DNA from: Streptomyces eurythermus
GTDB taxonomy: Bacteria; Actinomycetota; Actinomycetes; Streptomycetales; Streptomycetaceae
Reading direction: 5' to 3'
DNA: 64,000 bases
Assembly: GCF_014649115.1 (NCBI RefSeq)
Contig: NZ_BMSK01000004.1
Span: 434,001-498,000, forward strand
The notes below the pieces were generated by a model. The model had not been told where the DNA came from. It was given only the letters and a program-made list of their open reading frames with translations, and did no database searches. Below, one piece after another: positions 1 through 8,950 of this stretch. A program made the position numbers and the translations under genes. Numbering within the stretch: position 1 is the first letter of the stretch; each line of letters starts with the position of its first letter.

Positions 1-1145
1 ACGGGCCGGGGGCCGAGGCCGGCCGGGAGCGGGTGGCGCGGCTGGCGCGGGCGCTCGGCATGGACGGGACCCCGGTGGCCGAGGGCCGGATCTGGCGGGT
101 CGGCGGCCGGGACGGCTCCGGACCGGCCCTGACGGTGCACCGGGACGCGCCGGGCAGCTGGTCGTACAGCCGGTACGCGCCCGGCACCGACGACTGCCGC
201 AAGGTGACCGTCTGCTCCCCCGGCCCGGGCGCCCCGGCCGGCGATCCGGTGGGCGTGGCCGACGCCGAGCGGGCGGCCGCGCCGGTGCTGGAGGCGGCCG
301 GGCTGGAGGGCGCGAGGACCGACGCGAGCCGGGTGACGGGCGCCCAGCGGGTGGTGGACGCCGATCCGGTGGTGGGCGGGCTGCCCACGTACGGCTGGAC
401 GACCGGCCTGACCGTCGGCCGCGGGGGTGAACTGGTCGGCGGCCACGGGCTGCTGGCCGCGCCGGTGAAGGGCGACACGTATCCCGTGCTGGGCGCGGCG
501 CGCACGCTGGAGCTGATGAACGGGGCGGCCGGGGGCGGCCACCGGATGGGGATCGGCGGGTGCGCGAGCCCGGTGCCGCTGAAGGACCGGCTGGAGGCGC
601 CGTGCGGGGCGTCCACGGGGGTGCCGAAGCGGGCGCGGGAGACGCTCTCCGTGGACAAGGCGGTGTTCGGGTTGGCCGCGCACTCGGTGGGCGGGCGGCA
701 GACGCTGGTGCCGTCCTGGCTGTTCCGGGTGCGGGGGGCCGGCGGGGGCGAGGCGTTCACGGTGACGTATCCGGCGGTCGACCCGGCGTATCTGACGCCC
801 GCCTCCGCGTCCGCGTCCCCCGCGCCGGTGCCGTCCGGGAGGAGCCGGAGCGTGCCGGTGACCTCGTACTCGGCCGACGGGCGGATGCTGCGGGTGGGGT
901 TCTCCGGCGGGGTGTGCGCCGACTACCGGGTCTCGGCGCGGGAGAGCGGCGACCGGGTGACGGTGACGGTCACCGAGACGCCCTGGCCGGACCGGGTGTG
1001 CGTGCTGATCGCCAAGGAGTACGTGAAGACCGTGACGCTGGACGCGCCGCCGGCCGGGCGGACGGTGACCGGCGCGGACGGCCGGGAGATCCCCGAGGCC
1101 GCGCCGGGCGCGCTGCGGCCGGACGCGTCGGCACGGCCGCGCTGA
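1..1145 (+). CDS. Secreted or membrane-anchored protein, C-terminal part (5' end outside window)
   Basis: The reading frame is open to the left window edge, so the GTG at 33 is probably internal and the true start lies upstream. About 370 residues are visible with no transmembrane helix. Cysteines occur in VTVCSPG, GGCASPV, EAPCGAS, GGVCADY and DRVCVL, which would suit disulfides in an exported domain. A short Ala/Ser/Pro linker (around residues 262-276) separates a larger N-terminal part from a C-terminal domain containing GVCADYRV and VTVTETPW. It converges on erpA. I do not recognise a named family. An anchor or signal peptide would be expected in the missing part; that is inference. Confidence 0.6.
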   Translation, partial: GPGAEAGRERVARLARALGMDGTPVAEGRIWRVGGRDGSGPALTVHRDAPGSWSYSRYAPGTDDCRKVTVCSPGPGAPAGDPVGVADAERAAAPVLEAAGLEGARTDASRVTGAQRVVDADPVVGGLPTYGWTTGLTVGRGGELVGGHGLLAAPVKGDTYPVLGAARTLELMNGAAGGGHRMGIGGCASPVPLKDRLEAPCGASTGVPKRARETLSVDKAVFGLAAHSVGGRQTLVPSWLFRVRGAGGGEAFTVTYPAVDPAYLTPASASASPAPVPSGRSRSVPVTSYSADGRMLRVGFSGGVCADYRVSARESGDRVTVTVTETPWPDRVCVLIAKEYVKTVTLDAPPAGRTVTGADGREIPEAAPGALRPDASARPR

Positions 1146-1215
1146 ACCGGCCCGCTGGTTCCTGACCCGGCCGGCGGGTCACCGGCGGACGAAGGCCCGC
1201 CGGTTGGCGACAGAC

Positions 1216-1252
1216 GAAGGCGGCGGCCCCCGTGGAGGGGACCGCCGCCTTC
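1216..1252. terminator. Bidirectional hairpin between converging genes
   Basis: Perfect 11-bp arms (GAAGGCGGCGG at 1216-1226, CCGCCGCCTTC at 1242-1252) with extra C/G pairing inside the loop. It lies between the stop at 1145 and the erpA stop at 1274, so it can end transcription from both sides. No U tract, as is usual in Streptomyces. Confidence 0.65.
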
Positions 1253-1273
1253 ACCGTCCGGTGCCGTCTGGGC

Positions 1274-1630
1274 TCAGCTGAAGGAGTCGCCGCAGGCGCA
1301 GGAGCCGGTCGCGTTCGGGTTGTCGATCGTGAAGCCCTGCTTCTCGATCGTGTCCACGAAGTCGACGGTGGCGCCGCCCAGGTACGGAGCGCTCATGCGG
1401 TCCGTGACGACCTTGACCCCGCCGAAGTCCTTCACGACGTCGCCGTCGAGCGAGCGCTCGTCGAAGAAGAGCTGGTAGCGCAGGCCGGAGCAGCCGCCGG
1501 GCTGGACGGCGACACGCAGCGCGAGGTCGTCGCGGCCTTCCTGGTCGAGCAGGGCCTTGACCTTGGCCGCGGCGGCGTCGGTCAGGATGATGCCGTCGGT
1601 GACGGTGGTGGTCTCGTCCGATACGGACAT
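1274..1630 (-). CDS. erpA: Iron-sulfur cluster insertion protein ErpA (A-type carrier)
   Basis: A 118-residue A-type Fe-S carrier (HesB/IscA/ErpA family) that delivers clusters to apo-enzymes in the cytoplasm. The three ligand cysteines are visible: C47 in PGGCSGLRY and the C-terminal pair C111/C113 in SCACGDSF. Length is typical. The ATG at 1630 has a GGGAGA ribosome site about 10 bases upstream. It is divergent from nadA, whose product is itself a 4Fe-4S enzyme, so a functional link is plausible. The family assignment is firm; the choice of ErpA over IscA as a name rests on annotation custom in actinobacteria. Confidence 0.92.
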   Translation of the reverse strand: MSVSDETTTVTDGIILTDAAAAKVKALLDQEGRDDLALRVAVQPGGCSGLRYQLFFDERSLDGDVVKDFGGVKVVTDRMSAPYLGGATVDFVDTIEKQGFTIDNPNATGSCACGDSFS

Positions 1631-1808
1631 CTACATCTCTCCCGGGTTGTACGGAGACTGCTTGCCGACGTATGCAACCGGCGCTGCCGCGGTTTCATTC
1701 CGGGCCGGGCGATCGCGCTGTCGCGTTGTCGCGTTTTTGTGTCGCTTCCTCATGCTCGCACATGGCCCGTCGGGGGGACAGCGGCTCGGAGAAGGGCCCC
1801 GGCGGGAT

Positions 1809-1850
1809 TCACGTCACATCGACGCTATGGCCATCGTCAAAGTGACATGA
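1809..1850. promoter_or_regulatory. Imperfect inverted repeat upstream of nadA
   Basis: TCACGTCACATCG (1809-1821) and the reverse complement of CAAAGTGACATGA (1838-1850) match at 10 of 13 positions, with centres about 29 bp apart. An AT-rich stretch with TATGAT (1857-1862) follows immediately and is a candidate -10 for nadA. Spacing of nearly three helical turns would suit a dimer-of-dimers operator. No regulator is assigned; seen by eye only. Confidence 0.3.
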
Positions 1851-1902
1851 AGCGGTTATGATAATAGCGTCAGTTAGACGAAAAGTAGAAAGGGTGCGTG
1901 TC

Positions 1903-3087
1903 GTGACCACCGCCCAGACCCCGGAGCTCGACGTGCAGCCGAGTCCGCTCGCCCTGCTGCTGCTCGGCCGTGAGGCCGACCCGAAGAGCGAGCGGGGCGT
2001 CGAGTGTCCCGGCGACCTGCCGTCGCCGTCCGACCCCGACCTGGTCGAACGCGCCCGCGCGGCCAAGGAGAAGCTCGGCGACAAGGTCTTCGTGCTCGGC
2101 CACCACTACCAGCGCGACGAGGTCATCCAGTTCGCCGATGTCACGGGTGACTCCTTCAAGCTGGCCCGGGACGCCGCCGCGCGCCCGGAGGCCGAGTACA
2201 TCGTCTTCTGCGGTGTGCACTTCATGGCCGAGTCGGCGGACATCCTGACGTCCGACGACCAGAAGGTGGTCCTGCCCGACCTGGCCGCCGGCTGCTCCAT
2301 GGCGGACATGGCGACGGCCGAGCAGGTCGCCGAGTGCTGGGACGTGCTGACCGAGGCCGGGATCGCCGAGCAGGTCGTCCCCGTCTCGTACATGAACTCC
2401 TCCGCCGACATCAAGGCGTTCACCGGCAAGCACGGCGGCACGATCTGCACCTCCTCCAACGCCAAGCGGGCGCTCGACTGGGCGTTCGAGCAGGGCGAGA
2501 AGGTGCTGTTCCTGCCGGACCAGCACCTGGGGCGCAACACCGCCGTCCGGGACATGGGGATGTCCCTGGACGACTGCGTGGTCTACAACCCGCACAAGCC
2601 GAACGGCGGCCTGACCGCCGAGGAGCTGCGGGCCGCGAAGATGATCCTTTGGCGCGGCCACTGCTCGGTGCACGGCCGGTTCAGCCTGGACTCGGTCAAC
2701 GACGTGCGTGCCCGCATCCCCAGGGTGAACGTCCTGGTCCACCCGGAGTGCCGGCACGAGGTCGTCGCGGCGGCGGACTACGTCGGCTCGACCGAGTACA
2801 TCATCAAGGCCCTGGAGGCCGCCCCGGCCGGTTCCAAGTGGGCCATCGGCACCGAGCTGAACCTGGTCCGGCGGCTGGCGAACCGTTTCGCGCCCGAGGG
2901 CAAGGAGATCGTCTTCCTCGACCGTACGGTCTGCTTCTGCTCGACCATGAACCGCATCGACCTGCCCCACCTGGTCTGGGCGCTGGAGTCGCTGGCCGAG
3001 GGCAACCTGGTCAACCGGATCGAGGTCGACAAGGAGACGGAGGCGTTCGCCAAGCTGGCGCTGGAGCGGATGCTGGCGCTGCCGTAG
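1903..3087 (+). CDS. nadA: Quinolinate synthase NadA
   Basis: Condenses iminoaspartate with dihydroxyacetone phosphate to quinolinate, a step of de novo NAD synthesis, using a 4Fe-4S cluster. The 394-residue product shows the family signature LGHHYQRDEVI near residue 65, the motif AAGCSMADMA, VHPECRHEV, and TVCFCSTMNR near the C terminus that supplies a cluster cysteine. The GTG at 1903 is chosen because GAAAGGG lies 8 bases upstream and the protein then begins TTAQTPELDVQ; an in-frame ATG at 1858 would overlap the promoter-like AT-rich region. It appears monocistronic, ending at a strong hairpin. Confidence 0.95.
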   Translation: MTTAQTPELDVQPSPLALLLLGREADPKSERGVECPGDLPSPSDPDLVERARAAKEKLGDKVFVLGHHYQRDEVIQFADVTGDSFKLARDAAARPEAEYIVFCGVHFMAESADILTSDDQKVVLPDLAAGCSMADMATAEQVAECWDVLTEAGIAEQVVPVSYMNSSADIKAFTGKHGGTICTSSNAKRALDWAFEQGEKVLFLPDQHLGRNTAVRDMGMSLDDCVVYNPHKPNGGLTAEELRAAKMILWRGHCSVHGRFSLDSVNDVRARIPRVNVLVHPECRHEVVAAADYVGSTEYIIKALEAAPAGSKWAIGTELNLVRRLANRFAPEGKEIVFLDRTVCFCSTMNRIDLPHLVWALESLAEGNLVNRIEVDKETEAFAKLALERMLALP

Positions 3088-3106
3088 CCCCCGGCGGTAC
3101 GACGTG

Positions 3107-3142
3107 AGGAAGGGGCCGCACCCTCGGGTGCGGCCCCTTCCT
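3107..3142. terminator. Strong bidirectional hairpin after nadA
   Basis: Perfect 17-bp arms (3107-3123 and 3126-3142) around a two-base centre, so the real loop opens a few pairs. It lies between the converging nadA stop (3087) and the RND pump stop (3157). Confidence 0.85.
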
Positions 3143-3156
3143 GCTTTCCGCCGTGG

Positions 3157-6100
3157 CTAGACCCCGGCCGGCTCCGGCGTCCGTTCCGTGTCCGGCCGCC
3201 GCTTCGCCGCCCGCTTCTTCGCCCGGCGCTCCTTGCGCAGCTCCAGCATCGCGTAGAGCGTCGGGACGAGGAGGAGGGTCAGCAGGGTGGAGGTGATCAG
3301 GCCGCCGATGACGACCACGGCGAGGGGCTGGGCGATGAAGCCGCCCTCGCCGGTGACGCCCAGGGCCATCGGGAGCAGGGCGAAGATGGTCGCCAGCGCC
3401 GTCATCAGGATCGGGCGGAGCCGGTGCCGGCCGCCCTCGATCACGGCGTCCACCACGCCGTGGCCCTGTGCCCGGTACTGGTTGATCAGGTCGATCAGCA
3501 CGATCGCGTTGGTCACCACGATGCCGATCAGCATCAGCATGCCGATCATCGCGGGCACGCCCATCGGGGTGCCGGTGGCCACCAGCAGGCCGATCGCGCC
3601 GGTCGCCGCGAAGGGGACGGAGACCAGCAGGATCAGCGGCTGGGCGAGCGAGCGGAACGTCGCGACCAGCAGCACGAAGACGATCGCGATGGCCGCCAGC
3701 ATGGCCAGGCCCAGGTTCTTGAACGCGTCGTCCTGGTCGGAGGAGACACCGCCGATCTCGGCCGTGGCGCCCGCCGGGAGCTTCAGCGCCTTGATCCTCG
3801 ACTGGAGCTTGCCGCTGATCGCGCCCGTGTTGTCGCCCGTCGGCCGGGCCGTGACGGTGGCCGCGCGCTGCCCGTCGATGCGGGTCATGGACACGGGGCC
3901 GTCGACCAGCTTCACCGTGGCGATGTCGCCGAGCTTCACCGGGCCGAGGCGCAGGTCCTTCAGCCGATCCAGGGTGGTCGCGGGCTCGGCCGGCCGTACG
4001 ACGACGTCCCGCTCGGTGTCGTCCAGGACCGCCTTGGCCGCCGTCGTGCCGCGCACCGCCTGCGCGACCGCCGCGCCGAGCTTCTGGTCGTCGAACCCGG
4101 CGGCCGCCGCCTTCGCGTTGGCCCTGACCGAGATCCGCGGCACGCTCTGCGCGAGGTCGCTGGTGACGTCCGTGACGTGGTCGAGGCCGGCGACAGTGGC
4201 GCGGACCTGCTCCGCCGCCGTCCGCAGCGCCTTCGGGTCGGATGCCTTGACCACCACGCTCAGGTCCTGGCTGCCGAAGCCGTCACCGGCCGAGACGGTG
4301 GTCGTACCGATGCCGTCGAGCTTCTTCAGCCCGTCCTCCAGGTGCCGCCGCACCTCGTCGTAGGAGGCGGAGTCCTCCAGCATGACCTGGTACGACGCCT
4401 GGTTGGTGTCGGTGCCGCCGCCGAAGGCCGCCAGGAGGCCGGAGGAGCCGACGGTGACCTGGTAGTCCTTCACTCCCTCGGTGGAGGCCAGCAACTTCTC
4501 CACCCGCCGGGCCTGCGTGTCGGTGGCCGCCAGGCTGGTGCCGGGCTTCAGCTTCTGCTTGATCGTGAGGACCTCCTGCTCGCCCTGGTCGAAGAAGTTC
4601 GTCTTCAGCAGGCCGGACATGCCGAAGGTGACGACCAGGACGACGAGCGCGATGAGCACGCTGGTGAGCCGGCGCCGGGTGGCGAACCGCAGTACGGGGA
4701 CGTAGGCGCGCTGCAGACGGCTGTCGGCCTCCTTCTCCTCGGCCTTGCGGCGGGCCTCCGCGGCGTCGTCGGGGGTGCCCTTGGGGGCGCGCAGGAACCA
4801 GTACGACAGCACCGGCACGACCGTCAGCGACACCAGCAGGGAGGCCAGCAGGGCCGCCGTCACGGTGATGCTGAACGAGCCGAACAGGGCGCCCACCATG
4901 CCGCCGACCAGGCCGATCGGCAGGAACACGGCGACCGTGGTGAGGGTGGAGGAGGTGACCGCGCCGGCCACCTCGCGCACGGCGGTGAGGATGGCCTCCT
5001 TGCGCTCCTCGCCGTAGCCGAGGTGCCGCTTGATGTTCTCCAGGACCACGATCGAGTCGTCCACGACCCGGCCGACGGCGATGGTCAGCGCGCCGAGGGT
5101 GAGCATGTTCAGCGACAGGCCGCGGGTCCACAGCACCAGCAGGGCGAGGACCACGGACAGCGGGATGGACACCGCCGTGACCAGGGTCGAGCGGACCGAC
5201 GCCAGGAAGAACAGGATCACCACGACCGCGAAGAGCAGACCGAGCGCGCCCTCGGTGGTCAGGCCCTTGATGGACTTGGACACGGCCGGACCCTGGTCGC
5301 TGACGACCGTCAGCTCGGCGCCGGAGCCGAGGTCCGCGCGCAGTGCGGGCAGCTTGTCCTTGACCGCGTTGGAGATGGAGACCGCGCTGCCGTCGTGGGC
5401 CATCGTGACGTTGACGGCGAGGCTGGGCCGGCCGTCGGTGCGGGCGAGGGAGTCGGCCGGGGCCGGGCGCTCCTCGACGGTCGCCACGTCGCCGAGGCGG
5501 ACCGGCTCGCCCTTGCCGGTGACCATCAGGTCCTGGATCTGCTTCAGCGAGGTGAAGCCGCCGCCGACCTGGACGGTGCGGTTGGCGCCGTCCTCGTCGA
5601 AGGAGCCGGCCGGGACGGTGGCGCCGCCCGCCTGGAGGGCCTGGCCGAGGTCGGCGGCGGTGAGACCGGCGCGCGCGAGCTTCGCGTCGTCCGGGGTGAC
5701 GGTGACCTGGCGGTCGCGGACGCCCATGACCTGCACGCGGCCGACGCCGTCGATGTCCTTCAGGGCCGGGACCACCGTGGTGTCGAGCTGGTCCGCGAGC
5801 GCCTGCTGGTCCTTGTCGGAGGTGACGGCGAGGACCACGGTCGGCAGGTCGTCGGTGGACCCGGAGACCACCTGGGGGTCGACGTCGTCCGGGAGCTGGT
5901 TGCGGGCCCGGTTCACCGCCTGCTGGACGTCGGCGACGATCCGCGCGGTGTCGTTGCCGTAGTCGAAGGACGCCATGATCACGGCGTTGCCCTCGCTCGC
6001 GGTGGAGGTGACACCGGTGACGCCGTCGACGCCCTGGAGGTTGTCCTCGAGGGGCTCGACGACCTGCTTCTCGACCACGTCGGGCGAGGCGCCCTGGTAC

Positions 6101-6252
6101 GGCGCGATCACCGACACCATGGGCAGTTCTATGGTGGGCAGCAGCTGCTGTTTGATCTGGGGTATCGCGATCAGCCCGAAGGCGAGCGCGACCAGCGACA
6201 CGAGCCCGACGAGGGCCCGTTGCGCGAGGCTGAAGCGGGACAGCCAGGACAT
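3157..6252 (-). CDS. RND (AcrB/HAE1-type) efflux permease
   Basis: A 1031-residue inner-membrane pump of the AcrB/HAE1 superfamily, exporting unknown substrates with the proton motive force. The N-terminal helix (VGLVSLVALAFGLIAIP) is followed by the first periplasmic-type domain, a TM2-6 block from about 330 to 490, a second extracytoplasmic domain, and a final TM block from about 855 to 1010. The TM4 proton-relay motif VGRVVDDSIVVLENI holds the paired aspartates. The C terminus is a basic tail. It lies 133 bases downstream of a two-component pair on the same strand, so that pair may control it. No membrane-fusion or outer-membrane partner is nearby, as usual for actinobacterial homologues. 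Confidence 0.9.
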   Translation of the reverse strand: MSWLSRFSLAQRALVGLVSLVALAFGLIAIPQIKQQLLPTIELPMVSVIAPYQGASPDVVEKQVVEPLEDNLQGVDGVTGVTSTASEGNAVIMASFDYGNDTARIVADVQQAVNRARNQLPDDVDPQVVSGSTDDLPTVVLAVTSDKDQQALADQLDTTVVPALKDIDGVGRVQVMGVRDRQVTVTPDDAKLARAGLTAADLGQALQAGGATVPAGSFDEDGANRTVQVGGGFTSLKQIQDLMVTGKGEPVRLGDVATVEERPAPADSLARTDGRPSLAVNVTMAHDGSAVSISNAVKDKLPALRADLGSGAELTVVSDQGPAVSKSIKGLTTEGALGLLFAVVVILFFLASVRSTLVTAVSIPLSVVLALLVLWTRGLSLNMLTLGALTIAVGRVVDDSIVVLENIKRHLGYGEERKEAILTAVREVAGAVTSSTLTTVAVFLPIGLVGGMVGALFGSFSITVTAALLASLLVSLTVVPVLSYWFLRAPKGTPDDAAEARRKAEEKEADSRLQRAYVPVLRFATRRRLTSVLIALVVLVVTFGMSGLLKTNFFDQGEQEVLTIKQKLKPGTSLAATDTQARRVEKLLASTEGVKDYQVTVGSSGLLAAFGGGTDTNQASYQVMLEDSASYDEVRRHLEDGLKKLDGIGTTTVSAGDGFGSQDLSVVVKASDPKALRTAAEQVRATVAGLDHVTDVTSDLAQSVPRISVRANAKAAAAGFDDQKLGAAVAQAVRGTTAAKAVLDDTERDVVVRPAEPATTLDRLKDLRLGPVKLGDIATVKLVDGPVSMTRIDGQRAATVTARPTGDNTGAISGKLQSRIKALKLPAGATAEIGGVSSDQDDAFKNLGLAMLAAIAIVFVLLVATFRSLAQPLILLVSVPFAATGAIGLLVATGTPMGVPAMIGMLMLIGIVVTNAIVLIDLINQYRAQGHGVVDAVIEGGRHRLRPILMTALATIFALLPMALGVTGEGGFIAQPLAVVVIGGLITSTLLTLLLVPTLYAMLELRKERRAKKRAAKRRPDTERTPEPAGV

Positions 6253-6385
6253 GGATCAGGTTCTCTCATCCCGGGGACGGCACAGGTCTCCACCACCCTG
6301 AGCCATCCCGGACGGCCCCGCCGTAGGCCCCAGGTCCCGTTCCCCGCCGGGCCCCTACTCCGCGCGCAGTACACGCGGGTGGAGA

Positions 6386-7066
6386 TCAGTCCCTCCTCGG
6401 ACGGACCAGCCCCGACTCGTACGCGATGACGACCAGCTGCGCCCGGTCCCGCGCGCCCAGCTTGGCCATGGCCCGGTTGACGTGCGTCTTCACCGTCAGC
6501 GGGCTGACCGCGAGGCGCTCGGCGATCTCGTCGTTGGAGTGACCGCCGGCCACCTGGACGAGCACTTCCCGCTCCCGGCCGGTGAGCGTGGCGAGCCGCT
6601 CGGCGCGGGCGGGGTCGGGCACGGCGCCGGTGTCGCCCTGGGCGAGGAAGCGGGCGATCAGGCCCTTGGTGGCGGCCGGGGAGAGCAGGGCCTCCCCGCC
6701 GGCCGCGACCCGGATGGCGGTCAGCAGCTCCTCCGGCTCGCTGCCCTTGCCGAGGAAGCCGGAAGCGCCGGCGCGCAGCGCCTGGACCACGTAGTCGTCC
6801 ACCTCGAAGGTGGTCAGGATGACCACGCGGACCCGGGCCAGGGCGGGGTCGGCGCCGATCTCCCGGGTGGCGGCGAGGCCGTCGGTGCCGGGCATCCGGA
6901 TGTCCATCAGGACGACGTCGGGGGTGTGCTCGCGGGCCAGCCGGACCGCCTCCGCGCCGTCGGACGCCTCCCCCACCACCTCCATGCCGGGCTCGGAGTC
7001 GACCAGCACCCGGAACGCGCTGCGCAGCAGTGCCTGGTCGTCGGCGAGCAGGACACGGATGGTCAT
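6386..7066 (-). CDS. NarL/FixJ-family response regulator
   Basis: A 226-residue regulator: receiver domain at residues 1-120 with the acidic pair D9/D10, phospho-acceptor D55 in VVLMDIRMPG and the lysine in FLGKGSEP, then a LuxR-type helix-turn-helix at about 155-220 (LTGREREVLVQVAGGHSNDEIAERL...TVKTHVNRAMAKLG). The ATG at 7066 overlaps the kinase stop by four bases (ATGA), so the two are translationally coupled. The frame stays open upstream to 8407, but that part is antisense-frame coding of the kinase gene. The likely target is the RND pump gene downstream; that is inference from position. Confidence 0.92.
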   Translation of the reverse strand: MTIRVLLADDQALLRSAFRVLVDSEPGMEVVGEASDGAEAVRLAREHTPDVVLMDIRMPGTDGLAATREIGADPALARVRVVILTTFEVDDYVVQALRAGASGFLGKGSEPEELLTAIRVAAGGEALLSPAATKGLIARFLAQGDTGAVPDPARAERLATLTGREREVLVQVAGGHSNDEIAERLAVSPLTVKTHVNRAMAKLGARDRAQLVVIAYESGLVRPRRD

Positions 7067-8280
7067 ACGGGCTCCCCCTGGGCGGTCGTCGGGTGGACCG
7101 GCAGGATCGCATGGACGCGGAAGCCGCCGCCGTAGCGGGGTCCGGTGGTCAGGGTGCCGCCGAGGGCGGTGACCCGCTCGCGCATGCCGAGCAGCCCGTG
7201 CCCGCCGCCGTCCTCGGGCGTGCCGGGCCCGCCCTCCCCGTCGTCCAGCACGGTGACCTCCAGGTCGGGTCCGACGCGTACGACGCTCACCTCCGCCCGG
7301 GCCGCGGGTCCTGCGTGCTTGCGCACGTTGGTCAGGGCCTCCTGCACGATCCGGTAGGCGGCCAGGTCGACGGCGGCGGGCAGGTCGCCGGGCCGGTCGG
7401 CGCAGGCCACCTCCACGGGCAGGCCGGCGTTGCGGAAGGTGGCCGCCAGCTCGGCCAGGCGGCTCAGGCCGGGGGCGGGCTCGGTGGGGGCCTCCGGGTC
7501 GTCGGACTGGCGCAGCAGGCCGACGGTGGCGCGCAGTTCGTTCAGCGCGCTGCGGCCGGCCTCGCGGACGTGGGCGAGGGCCTCCTTGGCCTGGTCGGGC
7601 CGCTTGTCCATGACGTGGGCGGCGACCCCGGCCTGCACGTTCACCAGGGCGATGTGGTGGGCGACGACGTCGTGCAGATCGCGGGCGATGCGCAGCCGTT
7701 CCTCGGCGACCCTTCGGCGGGCCTCCTCCTCCCGGGTGCGTTCGGCGCGTTCGGCGCGGTCCCGGATGGCCTGCACGACGGCGCGGCGGCTGCGTACGGC
7801 GTCCCCGGCGGTGGCGCCGATGCCGGTCCAGGCGAGCACGCCCAGGTTCTCCTGGGCGTACCAGGGCAGCGGGCCGGCGAGCATGGCGGCGGCCGTCAGC
7901 ACGGTCATGGTGAGCAGGCCGAGCCGCCAGGTGGTGGGGCGGTCGGTGGTCGCGGCGACGGTGTACAGGGCGACGACGGCGGACATCGCGACCGGGGCGC
8001 GCGGGTCGCCGGTGACGCACTCGACCACGGAGAGCGTGCCGGTGACGGCGAGCACGGCGCGGGGCCGGCGGCGGCGGAAGACCAGCGCGACGGCGCCGAG
8101 CAGCATCAGGAGCAGGCTGAGGGTGTCCGGGGTGCGCACGCCCCAGGTGACGCCGTGCCCGTCCCTCGGCACCGCGAAGGAGCCGGCGACCATGCACACC
8201 AGGACGCCGGCGGCCAGGGCCGCGTCCAGGGCGAGGGGGTGGGCCTTCAGGCCGCACCAGGCGCGTTCGAGAGTGCTCAC
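7063..8280 (-). CDS. Sensor histidine kinase (HisKA_3/DesK-LiaS type)
   Basis: A 405-residue membrane kinase. The first 150 residues hold four or five hydrophobic segments, followed by the dimerisation helix with the phospho-accepting histidine in RIARDLHDVVAHH, then an HATPase domain with the N box TNVRKHAG and a glycine-rich DDGEGG...GHGLLGM segment. The GTG at 8280 gives VSTLERAWCGLKAH; the frame continues open upstream to 8883 but over another gene. It partners the regulator at 6386-7066 with a four-base overlap. The signal is unknown; this kinase class often senses membrane state. Confidence 0.9.
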   Translation of the reverse strand: MSTLERAWCGLKAHPLALDAALAAGVLVCMVAGSFAVPRDGHGVTWGVRTPDTLSLLLMLLGAVALVFRRRRPRAVLAVTGTLSVVECVTGDPRAPVAMSAVVALYTVAATTDRPTTWRLGLLTMTVLTAAAMLAGPLPWYAQENLGVLAWTGIGATAGDAVRSRRAVVQAIRDRAERAERTREEEARRRVAEERLRIARDLHDVVAHHIALVNVQAGVAAHVMDKRPDQAKEALAHVREAGRSALNELRATVGLLRQSDDPEAPTEPAPGLSRLAELAATFRNAGLPVEVACADRPGDLPAAVDLAAYRIVQEALTNVRKHAGPAARAEVSVVRVGPDLEVTVLDDGEGGPGTPEDGGGHGLLGMRERVTALGGTLTTGPRYGGGFRVHAILPVHPTTAQGEPV

Positions 8281-8442
8281 CCGGGAACAGTACGGCGCCC
8301 CTCGGACGCCGTGGACCGGGCCGGAGGACACTGGGTCGCCCGTTCGGGTGATCACCTGGTGAACGTCCGTTCCGGCGCCCGGCTCCTTCGGCAGTCTGAG
8401 GGCACACGTGACCGGCGAGACGTATGAGGACGGGTGAGACCC

Positions 8443-8934
8443 ATGGTGACCAAGGCCGAGCGGGACTACTTCCAGACGCTGTTCCGGCAGCTCGACACCG
8501 ACGGGGACGGCACGATCGCGCAGGTGGACCTCGACCAGCTGGTGCAGGGCACGCTGCTGCGGTCCGGCGCCGTCCCGGGCAGCGAGCGCTGGCGGCGGAT
8601 CACCGACCTCGGCAACCGGCTCTGGGACGATCTGCGCGCCGGCCTGGACAGCGACGGGAACGGCACGGTCTCGGCCCGCGAGTTCGTCACCGCCTACCGG
8701 CGCCCCGAGTTCCTGGAGCGGACCGCCGTCCCCTTCGAGGTGGCCGTGCTGGAGATGTCCGACGAGGACGGTGACGGCAAGGTCTCGGTGACCGAGTGGC
8801 TGGCGTGGCAGCAGGCCAAGGGACTGCCCGCTCAGGAGGCCCTGGCGGAGTTCATGGAGATCGACGCCGACGGCGACGGGCACCTGGAGAGGAGCGAGTA
8901 CACCCGGTACCTGGAGACCCGGTACACGTCCTAG
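8443..8934 (+). CDS. Four-EF-hand calcium-binding protein
   Basis: A 163-residue acidic cytoplasmic protein with four canonical EF-hand loops: DTDGDGTIAQVD at 18-29, DSDGNGTVSARE near 69, DEDGDGKVSVTE near 107 and DADGDGHLERSE near 141. Each has Asp/Asn at positions 1, 3 and 5, Gly at 6 and an acidic residue at 12 (Glu in loops 2-4, Asp in loop 1), so at least three sites should bind Ca2+. The ATG at 8443 follows GGGTGAG; a GTG at 8434 is an alternative start. It resembles the calerythrin/CabB-type sarcoplasmic calcium-binding family of actinomycetes. It converges on pspAA with a 16-bp gap. Confidence 0.88.
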   Translation: MVTKAERDYFQTLFRQLDTDGDGTIAQVDLDQLVQGTLLRSGAVPGSERWRRITDLGNRLWDDLRAGLDSDGNGTVSAREFVTAYRRPEFLERTAVPFEVAVLEMSDEDGDGKVSVTEWLAWQQAKGLPAQEALAEFMEIDADGDGHLERSEYTRYLETRYTS

Positions 8935-8950
8935 CCCCGGCCGGACCCGG

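Noticed and set aside
3424..6429. A 1001-codon plus-strand frame opposite the RND pump
   Set aside because: Composition is His/Asp/Gly/Arg-rich low complexity, as expected from antisense of high-G+C coding DNA; the minus-strand RND protein is unambiguous.
6386..8407. A single 673-codon minus-strand frame covering the response regulator and more
   Set aside because: Only the part from 7066 has receiver and LuxR features; the upstream part is an Arg/Pro-rich shadow of the kinase gene in another frame.
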